From Symbiodinium natans (Eukaryota > Sar > Dinophyceae > Suessiales > Symbiodiniaceae), in NCBI GenBank assembly GCA_905221605.1, contig CAJNDS010002564.1, forward strand, positions 97,501 to 161,500: DNA of 64,000 nucleotides, in the 5' to 3' direction. The position numbers were made by a program, and so were the translations under genes. Below the pieces are notes generated by a model. It was not told the DNA's origin. It did not search any database and was given only the letters and a program-made list of their open reading frames with translations. Of the stretch, positions 23,420-33,311 are shown piece after piece; position 1 is the first letter of the stretch, and every line of letters starts with the position of its first letter.

Positions 23420-23604
23420 AGGTTTAAGGGTCCAGGTTTCAAGGTTAGAGAGGCCAAGAGGGCTTTGTCAGGTTTTTTGGGGGACTTCACTTTACGCTTC
23501 TTGGGCTGCTTTGGGGCCCCCACGGCCTGGGCCTGCTCCAGGCGTCGCCTTCGCGCTTCGCGCCGCTCCCGGCGGCGCTCCTTCTCCATCTTCTTCTCCT
23601 CACA
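23420..23604 (-). CDS. Candidate exon: charged coiled coil with a nuclear localisation motif
   Basis: On the minus strand an AG followed by G at about 23605 opens a frame beginning EKKMEKERRRERREARRRR, then LEQAQ and QPKKRKVKSPKKP, ending at a stop near 23400. PKKRKV is the classical monopartite nuclear localisation sequence. The first part should be a highly basic/acidic helix. The plus strand here is also open, but its translation is less protein-like. I saw no partner exons; telomere-type repeats lie immediately upstream. Possible exon of a nuclear protein. Confidence 0.3.
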
Positions 23605-23625
23605 GGACTGACTTGGGGGGGGGAG

Positions 23626-23640
23626 TTTAGGGTTTAGGGT

Positions 23641-23672
<32 letters not shown>

Positions 23673-23726
23673 GGTTTGGAGTTTAGGGTTTAGGGTTTAG
23701 GGTTTAGGGTTTAGGGTTTAGGGTTA
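23626..23726 (+). repeat. Interstitial TTTAGGG array with a block of TTGAGGG variants
   Basis: TTTAGGG units flank a homogenised block of five TTGAGGG units, so the variant has spread by local duplication. A GGGGGGGG run follows at 23730. Confidence 0.95.
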
Positions 23727-23729
23727 TGG

Positions 23730-25210
23730 GGGGGGGGTTCCCAAAATAGGGGTGCGTTTAGGGGGTTCCTTTAAGGGATTCTATTCTATTTGGGGTATAA
23801 AGGGGGTACCCCTTTTTTGGGAAATACCGGGATGCTTTTGAGCTCGATGGTGGTCAGATGCTTCAGGGACTCTCGGTTTAGGAAGCTTCAGAAGCTTAGA
23901 TTTTAGGGTGTGAGGCTCAGTATACTGTGCGGCACGTCGCCCTACGTCATCTTCACTGGGTTCTTTCATCGCTGGGGTCGGTGCTTTAGTCCGAGTACTT
24001 GGCATTGCTCCCGAGAAGGGGGGCTTCCATGGAGGGTCGGATGGCAATGCTCCCCGTTCAGATTCCGGGGCCCAGAAGGAGGGCAGACCGCAGTCTGGAG
24101 TGCGCGCCCAAGTCGCCCACTCACCCAAAAACAACAGCCCAGGAATCCCGCCCAAGAACTCGCCAAAAATTTGGGGGGACCCCTCCTCCCAACATATTGA
24201 CCCTAGGCCTCCATCTCTTTCTCCTTTCGAACAGCATATGCCGTCCAACCCTCCGGAGGGTAACCTGCAACGGGCTTTCATTCAGAAAGATGCTAGGAGT
24301 CGCAAGCTTCTTCAACGTCGCAGTGCTAGCCACTGACACGCGTTGAGAGCTTTCGGCCGACCATCTTGAATCCAAAAACGTGTTGCGTTGGCAGAGCCTT
24401 CTCGCTGGGACTTGCTCATCTTCGAATATGCCAGAGGTGTGACGCAGCACCTTTCATACCTGCAGACTCACTTGGAGACTTCCAGGTCATCCATTTACCT
24501 TTTGCGGGCCATAAGGCCATGAGCACTCAAACCTTCCACTCCGAGCCCCCTGCTTCTTGCAAACATCGCCTTACTCGCATCTCCACATCTGCAGAACGCT
24601 GCTCCACTTGGCTTGCCACTGGAGCCCTCCACATGCTGGCTAGGCGCATTTCTCTGGCATGTACTTGTCCTTGCCATCATACTCGAAGTAGTAGGGGCAC
24701 TTAGGCCTGAAACTCATGTGATCTCATGGTCAGTACCCTGCAACTGATGGGGCTGCGTCTGAAGTGCTGTGTGACTTTGCCACATCGAAAAAAGTCACGT
24801 GTCTACATCCCAAAAGATCCTCACTGCAACATGGCTGCTTATGGTGGTGGTTGCCATGAACCTCCACGACCTTCCGGTTCGCCAAGCACTGCCAGCAGAA
24901 TTCCATGCGACAATTCGGATTGCCTGGAAGGCAATCATGAATCGTGGATTAGCCGTCCCTGCGCAAGAGTTCTACTTCAAGCTCGGACCATGGTATCCGT
25001 TCATTGCTGTGTCTGAGCATAATTCGTACAATTAAGAGATTTAAGATAGCTACTAGATAGCTCTACTATCATCCAATGCGTTCTTCTGACTGCTGGATAA
25101 AAGCCAAGCAGCTGCAGTAGATGTGATCGCAGTCATCCTCATTGTCCTTGATGACTGGTTGGAAGCATCCCGGACACATCTTGTAGCCAAACCTGGGTGT
25201 GGTCTCGTGG
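23730..25210. other. No confident gene
   Basis: Open frames of 60-166 codons on both strands, none with recognisable domains. A 78-codon plus-strand frame at 24799-25035 has a protein-like composition (Trp, Phe and Tyr present, balanced charge) but is too short to name. Nothing else supportable. Confidence 0.4.
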
Positions 25211-25302
25211 TTTAGGGTTTAGGGTGTAGGGTTTAGGGTTTAGGGTTTAGGGTTTAGGGTTTGGGGTTTGGGGTTTAGGGTTTAGTTTTTAAGGTTTAGG
25301 GC
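25211..25302 (+). repeat. Interstitial TTTAGGG array
   Basis: Imperfect array with TTTGGGG and TGTAGGG variants. It faces an oppositely oriented array starting about 140 bases downstream. Confidence 0.95.
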
Positions 25303-25440
25303 TCCCCCCTAAAGCTGGCTAGGCAGCGGCTGGAGATTCTCACGGAAGTCGTCAATCTGCTCGCCCCTGTGTGTGGCAAGTGCCGGCAGCTTGAGAGCTT
25401 CAAGGGCTCCAAAGAGCTCTGGTGGTACACTTAAACACAA

Positions 25441-25551
25441 AACCCCAAACCCCCAAACCCCAAACCCCAAACCCCCAAACCCGAAACCCGAAACCCTAAA
25501 CCCTAAACCCTAAACCCTAAACCCCCAAACCCGAAACCCTAAACCCTAAAA
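25441..25551 (-). repeat. Interstitial CCCTAAA array, with CCCCAAA variants
   Basis: The complementary telomere unit on the plus strand, rich in CCCCAAA and CCCGAAA variants. With 25211-25302 it forms an inverted pair of telomere-type blocks. Confidence 0.95.
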
Positions 25552-25975
25552 AGGGTCAGCCCGGCGGTCCCTATACTTTCAAACCATAAGTTACCCCTTG
25601 CAGCTTTGGGCTGAAAGCGCGGCGTTGACGCCTGGGAGCTTAGGAGTTTAGGAGCTTAAGGTTAAGGGTTTGGTTGGGCTCCCTGCCCCTGTGATTCCCG
25701 ACTGCCAGCACAGGCTGAGGCGCTTCCGGAAGAACCACTCCAGGTCTTTGAAGAGCTCAAACTGGTCTAGAAAGACTTTGCAACTGTGTGTCTCCTCGGC
25801 TCAGGGTGTAAAACACGTGGGTAACACATGGGAAGCAGGCTTCCGAAGCCTGCTATCTGCTTGACACGCTTTGCACAGAGAACCTGGGGCGCGAAATGAA
25901 TTTATAAACTGTTGAGTGGCTTTGTTGTTTGCGTGGTTGGTTTCTTGTGTGTGTGTGTGTTTTCGGTTCTTCCCG

Positions 25976-26256
25976 TGGGTCCGGATGCTCTCGCCGAGGC
26001 GACGTACATGTTTCGAACGGTGATCGATGAACCTCGGGGTGTTTCCACGTCTCGCCTATGCGCTGCACATGGCTGGGACCGGAAGCGTGAGGAGGCGTCC
26101 CAAGCATCGCAACAAGAACGCTTTGGCCTGGCAGAGGGAGCCAAATCACACTCTCGCCCAGGTGATGACAAGCTTGTTGATGCCAACGAGTACTGGCACC
26201 AAGAATACCAGGAACTAGAACTAGAACGAGGACGTGTTCTGCGAGCAAGAGAAGTA
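25976..26256 (+). CDS. Candidate exon, charged and helical, unrecognised
   Basis: A plus-strand frame holds FRTVIDEPRG, AAHGWDRKREEASQASQQER and NEYWHQEYQELELERGRVLRA, then meets GTATGTAAG, a good splice-donor sequence. The charge balance and aromatic content look like real protein. A GT microsatellite precedes it, so the upstream boundary is uncertain. No domain recognised. Confidence 0.3.
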
Positions 26257-26460
26257 TGTAAGCAAGCATGCATGTATGTACTGGTTAGAGTAGTCGTCGC
26301 TCGTGCTGCTTATGTATGTTGTTTCGCTCTTTGGTGCATATTTCGTTCGCTCTGTCACTAGAGAAACATCATGGGGCAGAGGCCGGAACCCAGAAAACAG
26401 ATGAAACGAAACAAACAGTAAACAAAACAAAAATAGCAATACAAAGACGTTCAAAGAAGA

Positions 26461-26590
26461 ATAGACATATATATATATATATACATATATGTATATGTAT
26501 ATGTATGTGTAATTATATATATATACTCACCATGAAGAATGCCTTCAAAAAGCATTCTTGATGGTACATATGTATATATATATATATAGC
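26461..26590. repeat. Large AT-rich foldback palindrome
   Basis: The TA-rich arms at 26466-26525 and 26566-26588 are roughly complementary. At the centre, 26529-26565 is a clean hairpin: ACCAT-g-AAGAATGC, a 9-base loop, then GCATTCTT-g-ATGGT. The whole could extrude as a cruciform. Non-coding. Confidence 0.65.
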
Positions 26591-26602
26591 TCTGCAACTT
26601 TC

Positions 26603-26893
26603 CTAGTGACAAAATTGCTGCTTGGCGTCGAACCAGGGCCCTCGGCACTTTACGCAAAAGCGGCCCTGGCACTCAACAAAACGGGCACCCGGCACTGGCA
26701 TGTGAAGAACCCCACATCCGTGCACTGTAGCAAGGGAAGGGAAGACTCTTTGGTGTCTGACTGCCTTTGTGTGAAGGAATGAAGAGGCGTCCGTTGGACC
26801 TGCCTTGCACTTGGTGCAGTCCGCGCAAGTCATCCGATAGCCCGGGCGTCGCTTGGCGACCCCCTTCTCTCCACAGACCATGCAGTCGACCAT
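26603..26893 (-). CDS. Candidate Cys-rich (zinc-binding) exon
   Basis: The minus-strand frame has three CxxC-type clusters: DCMVCGEKG, CADCTKCKAG and CQGRFCVKCRGP, which suggests a small zinc-binding module. Just upstream (27013-26930) another frame reads MAASSSQDPQPTYPNYPEAV followed by CCGTECC and CSPC. A one-base frame change between the two would give one Cys-rich protein starting at 27013. Either a short intron or a frameshift is needed. I recognise no family. Confidence 0.35.
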   Translation of the reverse strand: MVDCMVCGEKGVAKRRPGYRMTCADCTKCKAGPTDASSFLHTKAVRHQRVFPSLATVHGCGVLHMPVPGARFVECQGRFCVKCRGPWFDAKQQFCH

Positions 26894-27184
26894 CTGGACA
26901 AGGGCTGCAAATCCCAGGGTCGTTTATGCAACATTCAGTACCACAGCACATGGAAACGGCCTCGGGGTAGTTCGGGTAAGTGGGCTGCGGATCTTGCGAG
27001 CTCGAAGCGGCCATGAGCTTTGCGGTGTGAGGAGACGGAGAAGGACAAACAGAGATCGAAATGCTGCGAAGCACGGCAGGGTTTCAAGCACTGATGAGTC
27101 GTTGCCGAGCTCGATTGCAACCCTTCCCACCCACTCCCTTCAGTCAGAGCGGCAGAGTTTGCGAAGCACAAAGTGCAATGTACA

Positions 27185-27232
27185 ACCCTAAACCAAAAAC
27201 CCTAAACCCCAAACCCCAAACCCCAAACCCTA
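27185..27232 (-). repeat. Short interstitial CCCTAAA array
   Basis: CCCTAAA and CCCCAAA units, about seven copies with variants. Confidence 0.9.
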
Positions 27233-28017
27233 GACTCTAGACCTATCAGGGCCAAGGCCAAGCAAGCCCCCACAAGCCGCCCCCAAGCACCTCCAGGCCG
27301 GGACGAGGGCTCTGACCTAGCTTTGCACGCTGGGCTGGGTGGTCTGGGCTGAGCCCCTACAGTCCTTACTATTATGATTATTTTTATTATTATTCATATT
27401 AATATTTTTTGTGTTATTATATATATATATATGTATATATACCCTAATAATATAGTAGTTCCAGACATGTCCAGACCCTATTGCTATTTAGAGTGGCCCA
27501 GGACGGGGGAGACTTCACAAGAGGCCCTTGGTACAGGAACGACACCTTTTCCAGTGTCTGGTGAACAACAAAACAAGCTGGGTAATGCCAGTGTGCCCAC
27601 TGCACCTTGGTATCTCACCCTCAATGCAGTTTTGGCCTTGTAAGCTAGAACTGCCCAGTTGGGTTGGATGAAGTGCCCAACTAAAGCTGCTCATGGATCG
27701 ACTTGCACCAGAGCAAAGAAGCATAGCCAGTGCTGCCCGGATCAATGTAGCAAAATGTTTGCAGACCCTACACAAGCCATAAATTCACAATTCGCAGAGG
27801 TCGTGTTGCTTGTGTTTGCGTCCTCTGCGCATCATGTAGCAGAACCCCTCAACCAAAAAGTCTCGCTCTTCCATCTTCAGTTCTTGTCGTTCTGTTTTCT
27901 TCTGTGTTATGGACCCGGGCTTAGGACTAGGAAAGTCGGCAATTCGGACTCGATAGGAAGAAAACGGACCCGATCCACATGTCGGGGACACCCAACACGA
28001 GTTGTGCAGGGTTTCGT
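27233..28017. other. No confident gene; AT-rich segment and unassigned DNA
   Basis: An AT-rich stretch with short TA runs lies at about 27370-27455. The rest has no recognisable coding or RNA feature. Confidence 0.45.
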
Positions 28018-28196
28018 GCTCGCTCTCGCTCTCGCTCTCTCGCTCTCGCTCTCTCGCTCTCGCTCTCTCGCTCTCGCTCTCTCGCTCTCGCTCTCTCGCT
28101 CTCGCTCTCTCGCTCTCGCTCTCTCGCTCTGCTCTCTTTCTCTCTCTCTCTCTCTCCCTCTCTCTCTCTCGCTCTTTTTCTCTCACTCTCTCGCCC
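28018..28196 (+). repeat. CT/TCG microsatellite
   Basis: A run of the 14-mer GCTCTCGCTCTCTC decaying into CT repeats. It creates long Arg/Glu or Ser/Leu frames on all six readings, none of which I treat as genes. Confidence 0.95.
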
Positions 28197-28341
28197 TAAG
28201 CCACCCCAAGCCAGAACCCAGGACGCCTGCGCTCTCCGCATTGGAAGAGCTTGCGGGCTTGGCCTCACCGAACGGAGAAAGCAGAAAGAGCTCCTACTCT
28301 AGGAGAGCTCTGCACTTGCAGCATGCGACTCTCAAGGTGTG

Positions 28342-28371
28342 GAAGCATGGCAATCATGATTGCCATGCTTC
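28342..28371. repeat. 30-bp perfect palindrome
   Basis: Starts GAAGCATGGCAATCA and continues as its exact reverse complement, with no spacer. Fifteen paired positions are not expected by chance in 64 kb. No adjacent gene explains it; it could be a protein-binding site, a cruciform or the relic of a tiny inverted duplication. Confidence 0.8.
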
Positions 28372-28908
28372 AACCCCCCAAGGGTAGAACTTACGCAGGA
28401 ACGCACCACGAAACTAAGCCGCCGGCCTTGTCTGATGGACCACTCTTCGATCCATTCTGGTTGCTGGCAGGGCCCGTGCTGGCACCTACTAGGCTGCGTG
28501 CATCACGCCCACTACAGGCCTCACATCGCCTGCTCCCGAAGAATCGCGAAACCACGCAAGTCACAGGGGCACAAGCGCACTGCAATGGCTGAAACCCTGG
28601 CTTCCCACCTATGGGCGGGGTCATCTTTGCGCCTGGCAACACTGCGTTCCCTGTCAAATACTGTCAAAAACTGTCAAGGACAGGTCACTGGAAACACTTC
28701 ACAAACCCGGGTCGCCTATAGCTTGCGCCGGCGCGGCGCGGCGAAGCTCCTTCAAGGAAAGGCTCGATGGAAAGATGTGCTTCGGCGATGGCACAAGTGG
28801 TAGTCTCGGGCTTCAGGGCTCAAATGCTCAATCTTGGCCAACAAACAAACGCTCACCCTGGACCTGAGACATTTAACTCGGTGCAGTCTCCGTCTACAGT
28901 CACCTTCA

Positions 28909-28975
28909 CCCCTAAACCCTAAACCCTCAACCCTAAACCCTAAACCCTAAACCCTACACCCCCCCCCCCCCCCCC
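28909..28975 (-). repeat. CCCTAAA array ending in a poly-C run
   Basis: Seven or so CCCTAAA units followed by about 18 C. It points away from the TTTAGGG array 80 bases downstream. Confidence 0.95.
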
Positions 28976-29055
28976 AACCTCACCGCTGGACCCTCGGGCA
29001 AGACGGGGAAGCGGATGCAGCCCGGCCCCAGGCAGAGTGAACAAAGTGAGAACAC

Positions 29056-29354
29056 CTAGGGTTAGGGTTTAGGGTTTGGGGTTTGTTTGGGGTTTTGGGG
29101 TTAGGGGGTGGGGTTTGGGTTTAGGGTTTAGGGTTTAGGGTTAGGGTTTAGGGTTTAGGGTTTAGGGTTTAGGGTTTAGGGTTAGGGTTTAGGGTTAGGG
29201 TTTAGGGTTTAGGGTTTAGGGTTTAGGGTTTAGGGTTTAGGGTTTTAGGGTTTAGGGTTTAGGGTTTAGGGTTTAGGGTTTAGGGTTTAGGGTTTAGGGT
29301 TTAGGGTTTAGGGTTTAGGGTTTAGGGTTTAGGGTTTAGGGTTTAGGGTTTAGG
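29056..29354 (+). repeat. Largest interstitial TTTAGGG array, about 300 bp
   Basis: Roughly 40 units, near-perfect after a degenerate start (GTTTGGGG and TTAGGG variants at 29056-29130). Unique sequence continues on both sides, so it is internal. Confidence 0.97.
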
Positions 29355-30639
29355 ATGCGTAGATTTGGGTAGAGCGTCTTCATGAGCACCGAACTCGCCG
29401 AGATTTCATGGCCAGAGCATGCATTCCAAGTGCCAGGGAACACCCGAACATGACTTCCCTGCACAACGAACAGGACCTGAGACACTGCACCTGAAACCCC
29501 AAACTCCCGTCACATCCCTAAGCCAGAAGCCCACCGTGCCCACCGGCCTCCAATTGGCGCCTTGCAATGTGCAGAGCAACTGCCAAGGACCAACTGACGC
29601 AGCATCCCTGCTCCCGGAAGAAGTTGCCCATGCTTGAGGGTTCTGAAACTCAGTCATGGCAGGGATGGCGGGGTGTCAGAGTGCCTCTCAACAAAAGCTC
29701 CTCTGAGATCTTTGGAGGCTGCCTTGTCACGGCTCGAACCAGAGGATGCACCAAAACCTGTGAGTCCAGCGGTGGTTGGAAAAGTGCTGCAAACTTCTTC
29801 CCATTCGTTAATGGCACATGAGACTCGGGCACGTTGACCTTCAAGCTTCGCGAAAGAGAGAATCGCAGCAGTCTCAAGTTTAACCGGCTGGTTCGCAACG
29901 ATTCATCAAACATGCTTCTGAAATGTGAGTGAGGGAAAGAGAGGAGGGAGAGAGGGAAAGAGAAAGAGCATGGAGCGGGGAAAGGAGTGGACGGCCAAAA
30001 CGTCCCCAACTTACCCCCGCCCTTGCGCCTTCGCCCTGCCCGGTAAGGGACATCGGCGGTGGCACGTCGGAGAAGTTGCTGCCTCCAGGGGTCGCTGAAA
30101 AAAACATAAAAGCAGAAGCAGAAGCAGAAGAAGAAGAAGAAGAAGAAGAAGAAGAGTAATAGGATAGAATATGATGTAAAACAGTCTTAATTTTTAACTG
30201 ATAAGATGAACTCCTTTCTTGTTCCGCACTGATTTGCCAGAGACATCCCCCAAAGTGGCCCCCACGTTTCTCATGATGTCTATGCCAACCTGCACACTTG
30301 ATCCTCAACAAATAAGAATCAGCCGAGGCGTGTCACATTGCAACAACCAAAACTGAACGTTTGCTCACCGCACATCACGAGGCTTTGCCGTGTTCCACAA
30401 CGCCCACTCTAGGGTGGCAAGATCTGACTCATCCTAATTATTCACTCTAGGGTGGCAAGACTCATCCTAATCCAGGAAGGCAGAATGAACTGACATGCTG
30501 GGGTGCTCATGCGAACTATATGCAAGCACCCCGCCTCTCCGTCGACTCCGGCTTCGACGTGAATAATGCCCGGCTGAATCTGAGCAAAGCGGAAGAAGCT
30601 ATGCACTGAAAGCTAATTTTCCATAGTGCTTCTCCATCT
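29355..30639. other. No confident gene; downstream flank of the Arg/Asp-repeat gene
   Basis: A GAA-type microsatellite lies at about 30115-30156 and a purine-rich tract at 29930-29985. A 31-33 bp direct repeat (CACTCTAGGGTGGCAAG...CTCATCCTAAT) occurs at about 30406 and 30444. Open frames here are low-complexity. Nothing recognised. Confidence 0.45.
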
Positions 30640-31335
30640 CTACTTGAGAGCGTGACAGGTTAGAGTTATGGGGCTTGGAAAACAGCTTGGCAAGCTCCGA
30701 CCTTCGCGCCCTCGCTTGCGCTCGCGTGAGGAGGCCCGCCTTGAGAGATCCAAGCGCAATTCATCCATAAGAAGCATGAATTCCACAGTACACAGTGCAA
30801 CTACATGTTTCAATTGTGGCCTGTTGCGGGAATCGCCCCGTCCACGATCTCGGTCGCGAGGTTCATGGCTGCTACGCTGGTCCCACCGAGATTCCCGTTC
30901 ACGGTCACGGTGATCCCGGTCCCGACGATCCCGATCGCGGTAACGTTCATCACTGCGGTCGCGCTTCGGGCGCTCTCGCAGGATGACCTCGCCACTCTCA
31001 TACCGCCGAGCGCCTTGTGAAACCCCTTCTTTCCCTTCCTGTCGCCGTGAGCGCGACCTGTGGGTGTCCCGTCCACCGCGGTTGCCGCGGTCACTGCGGT
31101 CACTCCGGTCGCCGCGGTCGCCGCGGTCACTGCGGTCGCCGCGCTCGCCGCGGTCGCCGCGCTCGCCGCGGTGGCGGTCTCGGGACCGGTCACGGGACCG
31201 GTCACGGCTGCGGCTGCGTTTGCGAGGCTCTTCGCGAGGCTCTTCGCGAGGCTCTTCGCCGCCAGCAACCACAGACAGAAGGTTATCGACTCTTGCCTGG
31301 AGTTCATCTAGCTCACTGGAGCTCAATTTGGCCAT
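30640..31335 (-). CDS. Arg/Asp/Ser-repeat protein, 231 residues
   Basis: ATG at 31335 opens MAKLSSSELDELQARVDNLL, a short amphipathic helix. Three EEPR repeats and a long low-complexity region follow: RSRDRSRDRSRD, then RGDRGERGDRSDRGDRGDRS, then RDRDRRDRDHRDRERESRWD. Such RS/RD/RG mixtures are typical of RNA-binding or splicing-associated proteins, so a nuclear RNA-related role is plausible but inferred. The last 60 residues change character (LKHVVALCTVEFMLLMDELR) and may be intron read-through; the true C-terminus may lie near 30815. No RRM or zinc finger is visible. Confidence 0.6.
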   Translation of the reverse strand: MAKLSSSELDELQARVDNLLSVVAGGEEPREEPREEPRKRSRSRDRSRDRSRDRHRGERGDRGERGDRSDRGDRGDRSDRSDRGNRGGRDTHRSRSRRQEGKEGVSQGARRYESGEVILRERPKRDRSDERYRDRDRRDRDHRDRERESRWDQRSSHEPRDRDRGRGDSRNRPQLKHVVALCTVEFMLLMDELRLDLSRRASSRERKRGREGRSLPSCFPSPITLTCHALK

Positions 31336-31770
31336 TCTGCTACATGGGATAAACTGGTATGAAAAGGCTCCTGACGCTGTCTCTGTCCGCTTGCCGTGCT
31401 GTAGGCACTTCTACGTGGCACAACCAAGGAGCTGACTTAAATGCTTGTTACATCTTTCTTTTGCTTTAAGTAAACCTGCAAAGTGCATCACCATGAAACG
31501 AAAATGCGGAGGGTCTTGCGTTGTACGAGCTCAGTGCTTGGAACTAAAAAGCGATGCCTCATGCTCACCGGAGGGTCTTGGCATTGCAAAAAGTATGCTG
31601 TGAACCAAGGTGGAACTGCGAGCCACTGCAATATGCTTACACAGCAACCTCGGCATATCCATCCTGCTGTTCAGTTGCACCAGCACAGACATTTTCAACT
31701 GGCACGCGCTGCTTGCTGCTACGACGCAACACCACAGAACCAATCACCAGCATCGTGGGAACGATGTCCG

Positions 31771-32970
31771 CTAGCGGCGAAGGCACACAGTAGCGCCAAC
31801 CACCAGAACGCCAAGAAGAGCCAGAAGGAGCGGGATGAGAATCGCGGCCGTCAAGAACAGCACAGCAATGACCGCAATGACGATGACAATAATGCCAAGC
31901 ACGATGGGGTGGACAGCTGCTTCCAGCTGTGCTTCCATGGATTTTTCCCTTGACGCTGCTTTTGCTCTTTTGGCCCCATTCTGAAGAGCTGATGACGCAT
32001 CATGTCGATCATGTCGACGTGCAGCTTGCTTCAGCTCCTCCCACGCCGTCTTGTTGTCCATGAGTTGCAAGGCGGCCCAGGTGTTTTCGCGCCGTTGTGT
32101 TTCAGTCAAAGCAGAAAGATGGTCGTGGGGGACTTTCGCTCCAAACTTTGTGACCAGCTGGACAAAGGAGGCCTCGCTCTCCGCAAGGTTCTCTGCAGTG
32201 ATATCGGCTTGCCTCAAAAACTTGTCGTCCTGCTTCTTCAACAGTGCTTCTCGGCAGTCCGGTGTAGATGAACTGTCGCAGTCGTGCACTTCCCTCGCCT
32301 CAACGTCTGCTTGAGCCATGACCGTCCTCAGCTGATCGTTCGTGATCTCTGGAAAGACCTTCTTCAGGAAAGCTTTGGAATCATCAGGTGTGCCCTGGAC
32401 CCCATTTCCCTTAGACTTTGCATCGTTCAGGCCATTCACAAGCTCCACCATGGAACAGGAACTCTCATTTGGCATTGCAGCAGCAAGGGTTACCAAGGAC
32501 CGGTCCACTGTGTCTGCCAATTCAGCCATCTTGCTTCTGAGGCGAGGGCCGCCTTTGTTTTCAACCATGGCTTTATCATATTGCTCCATGTCTTTCAGCT
32601 CGTATGAGATGACACTCAACTCCATGATGGCTTGACTACTTGAGTAGGCGTCAATCTTTCGAGATAAAGCATCCACATCCACCGCATAACCATTCGCTAG
32701 GTCAGCGTCAGGCTTCACCGCACATGGGGCAGCATCCGTACAAATTTTAGGATTGATACAACCCCAAAGTGCTCCATCACACAATGGTTCTGCCTCTGCT
32801 CCGTGGCGGCTGATCCCTTTGAGATTTGCCGCAGCCTGTTGCAATTCAGCCAGTTCCGTAAAAACATCCACAGCCGCACGTTCGGCATTCACCACGTAGA
32901 CCTCTTTGCCCGCCAAGAGGAACAGAAAGAAACAAACCTTGAGTTGCGTGCGGCAACTTGAGGCTGCCAT
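31771..32970 (-). CDS. Secretory-pathway protein with C-terminal membrane region, 399 residues
   Basis: A complete single-exon frame. Residues 1-29 (MAASSCRTQLKVCFFLFLLA..., likely cleaved after VNA) form a signal peptide. The lumenal part has Cys residues (LCDGALWGCINPKICTDAAPC and HDCDSSSTPDC) that could form disulfides and is otherwise helical and charged. Near the C-terminus a long hydrophobic region (PIVLGIIVIVIAVIAVLFL and AAILIPLLLALLGVLVVGA) gives one or two membrane spans, ending in CLRR. I recognise no family. A degenerate copy of the C-terminal span lies just upstream at about 33200-33310, so the locus has been partly duplicated. Absence of introns may mark an mRNA-derived gene. 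Confidence 0.8.
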   Translation of the reverse strand: MAASSCRTQLKVCFFLFLLAGKEVYVVNAERAAVDVFTELAELQQAAANLKGISRHGAEAEPLCDGALWGCINPKICTDAAPCAVKPDADLANGYAVDVDALSRKIDAYSSSQAIMELSVISYELKDMEQYDKAMVENKGGPRLRSKMAELADTVDRSLVTLAAAMPNESSCSMVELVNGLNDAKSKGNGVQGTPDDSKAFLKKVFPEITNDQLRTVMAQADVEAREVHDCDSSSTPDCREALLKKQDDKFLRQADITAENLAESEASFVQLVTKFGAKVPHDHLSALTETQRRENTWAALQLMDNKTAWEELKQAARRHDRHDASSALQNGAKRAKAASREKSMEAQLEAAVHPIVLGIIVIVIAVIAVLFLTAAILIPLLLALLGVLVVGATVCLRR

Positions 32971-33200
32971 GGCGCCAATAGGGACAAATGCTCACAAACT
33001 ACGGATTTCAGCCTTGAGCTGTTCACGGCCAAGGTGACAATGACAGCTTACAACGCACCTCACAACACGGTTTATTCTCTTCACAGGCCGAGTTGTTGCA
33101 TTGTGCGACAAGACATGGAAGCATTCGCGTGCAATGCATGTCTCCGACACAGACGTAGAAGACGTAGAAGACGTAGAAGTCGAGGAACATTTTTTCTCAA

Positions 33201-33311
33201 TCAGCTGGCCAGAAGAGCCAGAAAGCCACGAAAAATCGAGAAGAGAGGAATGAGAACCGCGGCCATCACGAACCTCACAGCAAAGACTGCAATGACATGA
33301 CCATGATGCAA
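33201..33311 (-). pseudogene. Decayed copy of the C-terminal membrane segment of the 31.8-33.0 kb gene
   Basis: On the minus strand this reads VIAVFAVRFVMAAVLIPLFS, close to VIAVIAVLFLTAAILIPLLL of the intact gene, and the DNA is likewise similar. The rest of the gene is not evident on the upstream side. A 12-bp repeat (ACGTAGAAG type) lies next to it at about 33151-33182. Confidence 0.55.

Noticed and set aside
28002-28199. Long Ser/Leu/Arg open frames over the CT repeat
   Set aside because: All phases on both strands stay open because of the 14-mer repeat; no coding signal independent of it.
29056-29354. Telomere array as a chromosome end
   Set aside because: Unique sequence, including likely genes and elements, continues for tens of kb on both sides, and arrays of both orientations occur nearby.
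30950-31260. CRISPR-like array
   Set aside because: The short direct repeats are codon-level repeats of an RD/RG protein with no spacers.
31060-31311. Ala/Val-rich plus-strand frame (TAVTPVAAVAAV...)
   Set aside because: Mirror of the minus-strand Arg/Asp repeats; the minus frame has a sensible start and helix.
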